A stretch of DNA of 64,000 bases from the NCBI RefSeq assembly GCF_026151205.1, contig NC_087077.1, positions 4,898,001 through 4,962,000 of the forward strand. The letters run 5' to 3'. A program made the translations under genes and the position numbers. Origin of the DNA: Bolinopsis microptera (taxonomy: Eukaryota > Ctenophora > Tentaculata > Lobata > Bolinopsidae). This document shows positions 1 through 10,500 of this stretch, in pieces (the first letter of the stretch is position 1; every line of letters begins with the position of its first letter). The notes beneath the pieces were generated by a model. The model had not been told where the DNA came from and searched no databases. It worked only from the letters and a program-made list of their open reading frames with translations.

Positions 1-640
1 ACCCAGTGTATAGACATAGTGCATGGTGCATTTTGATTGACGATGTCAACCCGAAATCTTTGCTTTGCAATCGCGATCAAGCAGAGCAACGTACTTTTAC
101 TAATTCGCTCGCCCAAAAATTTCAATTTTAACGTGACTTTGGTTTTTATGGTTTTGCGAAGCCGTACAAAACGGTTTTACATAAACCCTTCACATAGCCA
201 TGTGTATTCACGTACTAATATAAAACAAATATTAATAAAACAAATATTTATTTTTACGGCACAATCCACAATCAAACAATATCAATAACAAATAAATCAG
301 GGGAGGTTTGAAGAAGTTTCAAGTGCCGAAAGCCACTGCTTATCTTTAGGATTTGAGAGTGACCTGTGCTTGATACCCCCTCAGCACTCAGGCTCAACCA
401 TCCACTACGTCAATATACTTATTATACAAATATAGAAAAATATAATAATCTAAAATTGGAGGACTTCGCCGCTTCGACGCGCAAACTAGCATCTTGCTTC
501 GTCGATCGTTGCTCTGCTTCGCAAAACAACGATCTCGATTCGAAGGTTGACATTACATGTCATAATTAACATTATTTTTATTGGCTAGTTTGGTGAACAT
601 GGATGACCAGTTTAGTTTAGTGGGTTTATTTATTGACGTT
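1..640 (+). repeat. Dispersed repeat block, copy A
   Basis: The block shares its order with 1490-2050: TTGACGATGTCA, a GCAAAGAAAG-like segment, CAGGGGAGGTTTGAAGAA, and TGGCTAGTTTGGTG. The short CTTCGCCGCTTCGACGCG segment at 466-483 recurs at 37929. No coding potential is seen. Confidence 0.5.
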
Positions 641-1489
641 GGAATGGAAATCCTTGCTTAAATTTAGGGTGAATAAAACATTCTAATGTCGGGGGTGGAC
701 TTTCGATGGCCTAGAGGATTCAGGTCTTCAAGTAGAACGTCCCGGGGAAAGCTTATGTGGTCCCTCGTAGCGCTGGCCATTGGATGGTTGCAAAAAGGAG
801 TTGTTGAACAGGTTGCTGTAGACGGTAGAACATGTAATGCAAAACGAAGTCTTTGCTTTATATATCTGTCCATGAAGGTTTCCTTAAAGAAGGTTAGTTA
901 GGTGTAGTGATTTCTTCTTTCTTACAGCAAGAAGTTAGGCAAAATGTACATAACATGTTTCTAGTTAATTAGGGTTCTGCGATATCTGAAGCTCTGAAGC
1001 TAACGGTTTAATAGTATGTGCATTACATTCCCGGATGTCAGTAGGCGGAGTTAAATTTCTCGGACCCACTCAAAAGTGAGGAACAATAGTTTTACTTCCA
1101 ATAAGTTTTCAGTTAATTGGACAATATTTAATTTTAATGAAGTTTTCAATCCGAAAATCCTACGCTTCTTTAAATGTTGATGAGACGTGTCCTGTGTATG
1201 ACTCAGACATTCAGCTTGTTAGTGTACGGCAGCACGATCTGTCCCAATACGTCAATACTTTTATCATGATAGACAAATTACATACATTAAACAATTGGAG
1301 ACGTCACAGTCCGCCGTCGAGCTTGTAAACTACGATGTAACCAATTGCAATTCGTCGATTCGTGCCGGTCGCCCAAAAACGATCTCGATGTCCGAGGTCA
1401 TGCGACACTGTCAATAATTGGCATCGACAATGTGCTGTCGACGGATGTGCCATCTGTTTGGACTGCACTACGTCTACACTGGACCCAGT
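641..1489. other. Non-coding, nothing recognised
   Basis: Short opposed open frames at 664-901 have no domain or splice support. No repeat was recognised here. Confidence 0.4.
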
Positions 1490-2050
1490 TATAGTTAGTC
1501 TTGGTATTTTATATTGACGATGTCACCAATCTTTCTTTGCAATGCATCAGCGAGCACGTACGCATTCTACCAATTTACCCGCCAGAAGTTAATTTAAGGA
1601 CTGTTTTATTCCAGCGAAAAACGTCCCAAATACCGTCACTGCCTGTGATCCGTTACTAATGTCAACGATTATTATACAACTAAATATATTATTATTTGGC
1701 CGTACCGTATAGTATGGACAAAAAAACAGGGGAAGTTTAGAGAATTCTAAGTGCGAAAGCAATGTTATACTTGATTGAGTGTAACCTGTAGGCTTGTACG
1801 TTAACCAGATCAGGCTTTATATCACTAGTATATATTTATAATATGATAATAAGCATATAATTAATTTTAAAGGAAATTCTCAGTATCGATCTTCGCAGAA
1901 TTACATTCTTTTTGTCCACGTTCTGTTGCAAAACGAAAGAATCTCGTATTCTCATGGATGACATTTTACACTGTATAAACTAATTGCTTATTTGATGGTT
2001 AGTTTGGTGCAAGGAAAGCGTTAGTTTAGATGAGTTATATAATCAACATT
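1490..2050 (+). repeat. Dispersed repeat block, copy B (diverged)
   Basis: It matches copy A in order (TTGACGATGTCACC, CAGGGGAAGTTTAGAGAA, TGGTTAGTTTGGTG) with many substitutions and indels. Confidence 0.5.
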
Positions 2051-2580
2051 CAACTATATCACTCGAGGAACAGTAGCCATTCGCCAACTTAGATGGAATT
2101 GAGGATTCAAAGCATGATACGTCGCGCAAAATCGGGAGTTCGGATAATGTCAAGCGATTATTACCCTAATATTATAATTCGACGTATAGATGAAGAAAAA
2201 CAAGGTAAATATAGGTGCTTAAGCAAGTATTTTGTGTAATAGATGCATTAAGTAAACATTTATTATACAAATTAAGTGTTATGTATGTTGGGTGATTTGA
2301 AAACATTATTGAGCAACTCGTTTCTTTCAGATGCATTTAACATAGATCTGATTGAAAACGAAGACTGTTCTATGATGTTAAATTGATCATTGTTATGTAT
2401 CTGGGATGTTCAAAAATAAAACAAACACTCGCTTCATAAAGGAAGTATTATTTTAGAGTAACATCATGAACGTTTGGGTGCAAAATGATTTTTAGAAGCG
2501 AGTTCCTTATTGTTGAATGAACACAATTAGGGTATTTGCAAAATGACTTAATAACATCAATAAGTTATTTTAAACTTAAT
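2051..2580. other. Non-coding spacer before the crystallin gene 3' end
   Basis: AT-rich, no open frame or repeat recognised. Confidence 0.4.
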
Positions 2581-2582
2581 AC

Positions 2583-2588
2583 TTTATT
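2583..2588 (-). promoter_or_regulatory. Poly(A) signal AATAAA of the crystallin/aerolysin-fold gene
   Basis: The plus strand reads TTTATT, so the minus strand carries AATAAA about 70 nt after the stop codon. This supports transcription of the locus in the minus direction. Confidence 0.55.
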
Positions 2589-2659
2589 AAACAAGCGGAC
2601 CGCTACATTTCATGCCTGTTCCAAAGTTTAACCGTTGCATTTCAAAAGCAATGTATCTT

Positions 2660-3773
2660 TTAAGCAGGTATCTGCAGACCAGGTAAAGAGAAGGTAGTGG
2701 ACTTCACTTTTATGTGGGTCTTCTTCTCTTTGGTGCTGCCATCAGGACACAGCAGCTCCATTGTGGCTGGTACGTCAGCCCCATCCATCTTGTACTTGTC
2801 TACCAGTCCGAACACTAAAGCTGCTCCGGGCACTGGAAAAGCTACACTCATCCCTACCAAAGACTGGTGAGCCACTTCTTTTGTCGTAGATTCTGATTTG
2901 GAGACGGTTCGGGATCCTCCGAACCCAACAGAAACACCCATGGTCACCGAACTTCCTGCTCCAAACACCTTGGCAGCTGCCTCCACTTCCACTGTCACCG
3001 ACACGTCCCAATTATCCTCGTTACTCTCCCCGAACTCAAGCGTGGTCGATTCCGTGACTGTCCTCGAGTGCTGCATGCTCAGGGTATATGTGGACGGGCC
3101 AGTGCACGTGCCACCATCGTTAGCGCCGATAACCTTCTGTTGATTCGTATCTGGGCGTCAACAAACCCTGGGACCCCACCCTGACTTTCTGTACAGTACA
3201 CTTTGGGTGGTAGCTGGCACAGAGAGGTCGCAGGGAGGTGTAGTAATCATTGTGTGCCACTATGTTATGGCATTCGTTCTCTTTTATCACCCATCTAACT
3301 CCTGTAAAGAGGTAGTGTTCGTATAACTCCCAGTCCCCCTTAACAGCGCACGCCGAGCTAATCTTGTCGTTCCAGTCGTTCAAGTACGATTCATCCTTCG
3401 TGTAGGACTTCTTGTTGCCACGGTGGTCACCATCCTCCCAAACTTCTAGCAGGGCATCATTAGCATCCCCTGTGTAAATACAGGTAGGTCGAGCTGAGGA
3501 GACTGCGTCGTTGAAGGTTCCCCCCAAGTTGTTGTAGTGACGACCACCTTCCACTACCATCCTCAGCCCTTCAAAGTTCCAGTTAGAGTACAGTTCCCAG
3601 TTCCCGTCAGCTCGTGCACTGGATGCTGCGTCATTAAAGTGGACATTTCCAAGCCAATCTACAGGTTCAGTCAGTCGTACCTTGTTTCCATTGGTATTGT
3701 CGTGCTCGTAGAGGTCCAGCCAGATAGCGCACGAAGCGGAGAGCAGAGCGAGAAGAGAAAGGGATTGAAGCAT
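2660..3773 (-). CDS. Secreted beta/gamma-crystallin + aerolysin-fold (ETX/MTX2-like) protein, interrupted by a frameshift
   Basis: The minus-strand frame opens at 3773 with a hydrophobic signal peptide of about 16 residues. Roughly 180 residues follow that read as four Greek-key motifs (two beta/gamma-crystallin domains). Each carries a calcium-binding type signature: NDAASS, NDAVSS, NDKISS and NDYYTS. This frame stops at 3120. The second half lies in another frame, 3076 down to 2660 and open from about 3150. It is Ser/Thr/Val-rich with alternating polarity, as in the amphipathic beta-hairpin region of aerolysin/ETX-MTX2 pore-forming proteins, and ends in a short beta-rich segment. Crystallin-aerolysin fusions are known in amphibian epidermal/skin secretions and are annotated in several invertebrates. 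By analogy the product would be secreted and membrane-acting (inference). The break needs a one-base shift between about 3140 and 3165. It could be an assembly error, an allele or a real pseudogene. No intron of usable length fits. A poly(A) signal lies downstream. Confidence 0.8.
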
Positions 3774-3929
3774 CTTTGCGAGGTTGCTTGATACAAATTA
3801 TGAGATTTCGTGTTGAGCTAGCTGGTTAAGTAAACATCTTGATCTATCACACTGGTATAAATTCCGTGGTGATGATGTCAGGAGATAGGGTGCAACATGG
3901 AAATGTGTCATGAGGGTCCTCTTTGTGTC

Positions 3930-4485
3930 CCCCCCCCCACTCTTTGTGTTCGTCCCTTGATTGACGCACTTTAACGCAAGATGAAAGGGTTTGGAAGATT
4001 AAGAGCGTCTGAGCCGATATCTACACTCATGCGGTTTAAAAATTGAGCTACATTAATTGGACGCTGGAGACCCTAGCGTTCATTTTATTTCAACAGACAT
4101 TAAAATGAACGCTAGGGTCTCCAGCGTCCAATTAAAGTCCGATAAGGTATTTAGTTTTACCACAATGCTAACACTGTATGGTATGGGGTACATGCTGCTA
4201 ATAAAGACTGTGTTTCAGACAGAATACATTTCCATGTTGGTGCTTCATGAGCAGTGTAACCCATTTGTAGCGGTCCTTTTGAAGACTCATGACCAATAGA
4301 ACAATTGAAATAAGCGGCTCTGTTAGATTAAGTACGTCATGATAGTACCCTCGAACAGTTTTATTAACAAGAATTGCGCTGGTTAGCGGAGGCTAGATTT
4401 CTATCAACCGTAGGCATTGCCTTTTAAAATTTTAAATAAAAATCGTTTCATGTTGGTCAAAATATCAAATAACCCTTCTTCATTG
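3930..4485 (+). repeat. Diverged duplicate segment, copy 1 (left of 8-bp array)
   Basis: It shares CTAACACTGTA, GGTATGGGGTACATGCTGCT and CTAATAAAGACTG with 5630-5675. It also shares a GATAGTACCCTCG/GATACTACCCTCG block with 5308-5325. Confidence 0.5.
4053..4135. repeat. Perfect 35-bp inverted repeat with 13-nt loop
   Basis: The arms 4053-4087 and 4101-4135 are exact reverse complements (core GACGCTGGAGACCCTAGCGT). The loop is 4088-4100. It could extrude as a cruciform or form a long RNA hairpin. Confidence 0.9.
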
Positions 4486-4488
4486 GGT

Positions 4489-5117
4489 TATCCAGGTAAC
4501 CCGATAACCAGGTAACCAGGTAATCTGGATACACTTATCCGGGTAACCAGGTAACCAGGTGACGAGGTAACCAGGTAACCAGGTAACCAGGTAACCAGGT
4601 AACCAGGTAACCAGGTAACCAGGCAACCAGGTAACCAGGTAACCAGGTAACCAGGTAACCAGGTAACCATGTAACCTGGGGACACCTCTCCAGGTAACCA
4701 GGTAACCAGGTAAACAGATGAACAGGTAGCCAGGTAAACAGGTAACCAGGTAAACAGGTAAACAGGTAACCAGGTAACCAGGTAACAAGGGGATGAGGTA
4801 ACCAGGTAACCAGGTAACCAGGTAACCAGGTAACCAGGTAACCAGGTAACCAGGTAACCAGGTAACCAGGTAACCAGGTAACCAGGTAACCAGGTAACCA
4901 GGTAACCAGGTAACCAGGTAACCAGGTAACCAGGTAACCAGGTAACCAGGTAACCAGGTAACCAGGTAACCAGGTAACCAGGTAACCAGGTAACCAAGTA
5001 ACCAGGTAACCAGGTAACCAGGTAACCAGGTGATGAGGTAACCAGGTAACCATGTAACCTGGTTACCTGGAGACACCTCTCCAGGTAACCGGGTGACCGG
5101 GGTACACTTATCCAGGT
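4489..5117. repeat. 8-bp minisatellite (GGTAACCA)n
   Basis: About 75 copies of an 8-bp unit whose GGTNACC core is self-complementary, with scattered variants (GGTAAACA, GGTGATGA). All minus-strand frames stay open because the unit lacks stops. This is not evidence of a protein. Confidence 0.95.
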
Positions 5118-5199
5118 AAAACCCAAGAATTCCTGAGCTGGATACACCAATGATGTAACCTTTAGCTTTGATACAGATATCATGTGACAACATGTAAAT

Positions 5200-5700
5200 G
5201 TGTCCTGAAGTAGTTCATTGTATACACTTGTTCAGTAGACACCCTTTGAGGACTCATGGAACCGACCTAGACGATGGAAAAAGTGGTGTCGACTAAACGC
5301 GTTAATCAGGCAGATACTACCCTCGTACAATTATTAACTTACTACTAATAATACTGGAGTTAGCTGCAGTGCAGCTGTTATACCATCAAGTTGGACTCTT
5401 TAGGAAGCACCACTTGGGAGCCTGCAATGATAGGGTCCTGTTGACAACCACTTTTTTAAAGGAAGCTCAAATTTTACCTTAATTTTTGGTTCTTTGAAGA
5501 ACCCCCTACAAGTAACGTCCAACCAACTCTTACTTGGTCACATTTCTGATTTTGTACATCACCAAATATGGGAAATATAATCCAAAAAATAGTACATTTT
5601 GGATGATAGCATTGAAATTCTATCGATTTTCTAACACTGTACGGTATACCAGTATGGGGTACCTGCTGCTAATAAAGACTGACACTTACAAAGTAAGTAA
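5200..5700 (+). repeat. Diverged duplicate segment, copy 2 (right of 8-bp array)
   Basis: Contains TGAGGACTCATGGA, TACTACCCTCG and TATGGGGTACCTGCTGCTAA, all paralleled left of the array. The order is rearranged. Confidence 0.5.
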
Positions 5701-5855
5701 GTAATAAGAGATTTGTTGAACCCAGTCACATTGCATGCAGGATTTAACTTCACCGGCAAAAGCATGACGTCTTATTTAAGGGCCTCTACAATTACACCTT
5801 TTTTACACCATACATTAAAAAAAGTGTAAAATAGCGCTCCCACTAAGGGGCGTTC

Positions 5856-6382
5856 ACATATTGATATTACGTAATCAGTCGAGGGGGGGGTTTTCAATGC
5901 TTACGGTTGATTACGGGGGGGGGGGTGGGGTTTGGATTACGGGTAATCGTAAATATTTTCATATATGGACTTCTACAGGACCGTCGACGATACCAATCGC
6001 GCGCGTCCGGTAAGTTGTAACAACAAGGTTTGTCGTTATTAAATCAAAATTTTATTTTTTACGAATTTTCGATAATACAATAGAACATGTTTCGGTTCAA
6101 TTATGTATCATACATTTTCGTGTTAAAACAAAATCGATATGATTTCTAAGTGCTTTGCACTTATTTCACTCAAAAATGGGTGTCGGGGGCAGTTTTGTTA
6201 TATACGGTTGTTGATACGGAGGGGTAAAAAATTGATTACGTATTTACGCAGTACTGGCTAAGTTTCTTCGAAGACGCGCGCGCCGCTTTCTTCTCGAAAT
6301 GTTACCCGACGGCAAGTGCTACGAAGTAGCGCGCGCCGGGCCAGACCATTAACAATGGTCAACGTAATATGCGAACGGCCCC
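5856..6382. mobile_element. MITE-like element with GGGGC(C)GTTC ends
   Basis: The left end AAGGGGCGTTCACATATT and right end AATATGCGAACGGCCCCT are inverse copies. ACGTAAT-containing subterminal sequence follows. G-runs lie at 5883-5890 and 5918-5927. A relative ends at about 38210 (TATGTGAACGACCCCGTA). Other repeats may be nested inside. Confidence 0.55.
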
Positions 6383-6850
6383 TAATATAATATAAATCGC
6401 TCGCCCAAATTTTTAAAAATTCTAGTGAGAAGGTCCTAAGGGTATGAAAGTAATTTAAGTCGATGAATTTAGGACACTGATTCCAAATCACTCCCAGCGA
6501 CTTACCTGAGGACCCCAGGCTTTAATGTTGGTAAACAACCGAATAGAGATTAGGCGGAATGACAGGCTGAGCGCGGCCCAGTAACCAGCGACGTAATATA
6601 TGGGCAAAAACTATTTCGATCATGTGACAGGCTAGTAAAACACGAATTCAATTGTTTAGGGTTATGGATAGCTTCGAGGTTATGGTTAAGGTTTATGTAA
6701 AACCTTGACATACGTTGCATGCCACTTTTCGCGCGCGAAGCCCGGCGCGCGCTTGTTATACGTTGTATGACCCGCCGCGCACGAGTGGTGCATCTCGCCG
6801 ATCTACTGATCGAGAATATGCGGTGCGACGCGGCCCAGTAGTGCATCGCG
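6250..6850. repeat. GC-rich hairpin repeat family, copy 1
   Basis: Contains TAGCGCGCGCCGGGCCAGAC and the 17-nt palindrome GACCATTAACAATGGTC (6344-6360), then ATTAGGCGGAATGACAGGCT and GCGCGCGAAGCCCGGCGCGC. Relatives are at 35330-35660 and 37440-37870. Confidence 0.65.
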
Positions 6851-6869
6851 CTACAATATATTGTGTATT

Positions 6870-7145
6870 AATTTGTATTAATCCCGTTTGATGCGACAAA
6901 AAAATGCTTTTATCAGGAAAAGACTACTAATTTTGTATAGCATTTTTTGATAAAGTTGATTGAATTTAAAGTAAATAATTGTACTCTAAGTTTACCTCTG
7001 ATCTATGTTTTTTACGTTTTAAATTTTGATTTAAATATTTTTAGATCATGAATACGACGCGATGTTGTAACATCGAAACGTTGAAAAATTCCTTTCCTAA
7101 TTAGAGCAATTTTCCTTGTCGCATCAAACGGGATTAATACAAATT
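6870..7145. mobile_element. 276-bp MITE with 30-bp inverted ends
   Basis: AATTTGTATTAATCCCGTTT plus GATGCGACAA at 6870-6899 is repeated inverted at 7116-7145. The right half (GATGTTGTAACATCGAAACG, then CCTTTCCT) recurs near 38515-38620 as a partial copy. Confidence 0.75.
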
Positions 7146-7512
7146 TACACTAGAATACATAAACTGTCATCATTAGTTCAACAAAGTTACAAGTTGAACA
7201 AAGTTTTCAATTTATGCCAATTTATACAATAATAATCAAAATCTTTACAAATTAAACAAAAGCAATTCAGGGTAACTATTATGCATACCAGTCACTAACT
7301 ATATGCATACCAGTCACTCTGCAGGGGGACTTATATGTAATCATCACTGAACATATTCCTCAAGTTCATTTCTAGTTAACTTAATCGTGGTTCGAATTGA
7401 GCTCTTGTCCAATTTATGATTAAAGGAATGTAAAATAAGACTTATTGTTTCATTGAAATGATTCATTAGTTACGCCGTATTTTGTTTTTTAGGGTTGGAA
7501 GTCCCTTTATAC

Positions 7513-7546
7513 ATGCCGGAGGTAATCAAAGATTTTAAAATGGCAG
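7513..7546 (+). CDS. Candidate first coding exon of the PAM2 gene
   Basis: ATG at 7513 opens 11 codons and a first base, then GTAGTA. Phase 1 fits the exon at 8503, making a GAC codon at the junction. The choice rests on phase agreement and the plausible N-terminus it gives. A different upstream exon is possible. Confidence 0.4.
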
Positions 7547-10500
7547 GTAGTAATTGCTGTTTTTCGAGTGTTGCTTGGCAATTTCTTAAATTCACACGAA
7601 TAGAAGACCGATAACTATACATTTTCAGAGATTTTTTCCTGTTGGATTTTTAACTTGGAAGCAAAGGAGTCTCAAGTTTTTGACCAAAAATTATTGATCT
7701 CATTGACAAAGTAACTCACGATTCTATAATTGAACAATCCCTGTGGACTTTTAAATTATGATGTCTAAAATTGATTATGTGAAAATAATGTTATCTAATT
7801 TTTGTCTTAAGATTAAGATGATTCTACTCAAATAAAATCACCTTGAATCACATTTCATGTTTAAATAGTTGTTGTAGATGGTCTATTTGTATTTTTCTAA
7901 AATGAAATGTAGAGCCCTTACTCAGCCTCACGGCGTATGAAATCAAACCGGCCACAGCAAAGTTTCTAGCTGCTGTGTGACGGCTCCTCCTTAGGAAGCT
8001 ATACAAGTTTTTATCTTACCCTGTTCTCTGTTCTAATCGTTAGTCGTGATATTTTAAGATAGCTCAAGTAAGACGGACAAGCTTCTAGACCAATTGGAGG
8101 AGCTTTTCGTTGACCCCTCAACCAATCTTGATTCAGTTTCACCCATCAAGTAGGTTCTTCTAGTGCTTCATTTGTATTTCTACCTAATTTTAAGAAATTC
8201 ATGCTGATCTTTCTTGCTGAGTTTTTTGACATTTTCATCAGCACCTTCATTTCTGATCTGGTTTTTTATTTTCTGTAAGTAAAGATGACATTTTAAAATA
8301 GCTGCAAGAATCAATATTTGATACTGCTTAAAAATTGTAAGCTAATCCTGGAAATTAGCAACCTCTGAAAGTGTAAATAAAACAATCTCTCTCGTTCCAA
8401 ATTCTAGTAATGTTAATCGGTTATACACATTTGCTCTATTTCTGAGGAAACAAAATTTAATCATAAAATAAAGCAAGGCATGCTCAAGGTGTGAATTGAA
8501 AGACCCAGTCCGACTTCTTGAGGATTTGGAGACAATATTTCTGTCTTCAAACGATACAACATCACTCAACTCTTTGGAAACAGTAAGTGAAGACAAATTC
8601 AGTCGAATTCAGTAGATCCAGTTACCTTGCAATGCCATCATTAGTCATTACATTTTGACTTATTTTTAGTTCTCAATCAAAGAACATATCTCTTGTACAG
8701 ACTGTTTTACAAGGACATTGACAGATGATACTCACATTAGGCATTCATTATTGCATCTAAATTATTTCACTTGCATTAGGTTTAGAAATTTATTGTCTGG
8801 TTAACAGATTTCAAATGTTTAATTAATTTGTAGTATGACAGTAAGGTATATAAGAAGTTATTTAATTTTGCTTGGGCTATTATATTGACTATTGAGGTTT
8901 AATGATGATATGGAATTTGAATTCTATATAAATTTACACTATGTGGTTGGGGCATTTTGCATAGTAAATATGGTTACTACTCCTATATATCATATTATTT
9001 GATTGGTATTCGATTTCTGATTATTTCTCTAGGAATATGATTATTATATCTCAATTTGGCTTTAGGTAGGGTGCCCCGCTAAAAGAACTGGATTCTTCCA
9101 GGAAGCATCCCGTGCACAGACCTTGGTCTACATATATATTAAATTATTAACCATTCATTCTGTATGTGCACGAAAATTTATTTCAATCAATATATATTAA
9201 ATTATTAACCATTCATTCTGTATGTGCACGAAAATTTATTTCAATCAATATAAATTAAATTTAAATTTTTACGCTTTCGAGGCTGGTTATATTGAGCATT
9301 AATCTATTATTCATTAAGTATCATTTTGTTGATTTATGCTGAGCTGAAAGTTTGCGACACTTCACTTTTTAACTCATTCAGGTTGATGCAGAAGAGGAGA
9401 ATCTTTGGAGCGCAAACCAGTTGAATAAGGTGAGCATATTCTAAATGACATCCTCAAATGAACATGGTCTGCCTAACATCAGATTGTAAAATGACTTATG
9501 TTTAACCTTTCTTGTGGTTTAATATCATTGTTATCTCAACTAATTTGTTTGCAGGCACTAAAAGAGAAAAAAGTAAATCCAGGTCCAAGTTCTGCAGAGA
9601 ATCTACCTTCCTCCAGACCAGACTACGCACGTGAACTTCAAGAAATCATGAACACCACGTGGAATTCAAACGGAATGCCAGCTATGCAGGAACACGGGAA
9701 CGCTACCAGGGCTAAAACCTACACAAACAGCGGCCGATACAACAGGGTGAGTTATGATAGACAAAATTATCAGAAAAGTAATACATCTAGAAAAATAAGA
9801 TTCCCTTTATCAAAGATATCAGTCAATGTAACTCGTCGTGTTAATTCCCCTGGGCTCCAGCTAATTGTGATTAATCTGCACATTCCTACATCAGAGCGTG
9901 GATCAGCCACGAGGAGCCGACATGTCAGGAGGGGGAGGAAGAGGAGGAGGAGGAGGAGCAGGAGGAGGAGGAGGAGGAGGAACACACAACCAAGTAGACC
10001 TACAGAGCATGTACTACGACCAGAACAGTTTCTACCAGCCTTATCCTACCACCGGCCACTTCAACCAGTTCAGCAGTCCCAACATGTCCAACAACTTTCA
10101 ATCTGAGTAAGTGTATCTTGTTAATTTCGTTTTCCTCGAAAACATAGAATAGGTTATTTCACAGTTGACTTAAAGCACTTTCTGTTGACTTTTTACGAAT
10201 GATCCCCAGGTTTAATTGGTCGATGCTGTAATCTGATCGGCTATGGCTGCTGTAAAAAACAGCACCATCCCATAATAACCGGCCTCTATAAATCTCCATT
10301 CAGTTGATATTATAACTGGCCTGTAGGATCTTGGCATCATATCCTGAGACTTTTCAGAGGATAAAATATTGTGGTCACTTTACTCTTTACTTAAAAATAC
10401 ACGAGCTTAAACTCTTTAGGTTCCTCTGTTTAACTTAATATACACTGGCTCTGCTCTTGTATTCGCATATCAAGATAACAATACTATAGACAGCGGTGCC

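Noticed and set aside
664-901. Opposed open frames near the left end
   Set aside because: Short, overlapping on both strands, no recognisable motif or splice signals.
3865-3872. TATAAATT as a TATA box for the crystallin gene
   Set aside because: It is on the plus strand. The minus-strand gene would need the opposite orientation.
4480-5193. Long frames rich in Leu-Pro-Gly-Tyr
   Set aside because: All three minus frames are open over the 8-bp array, as expected for a stop-free repeat.
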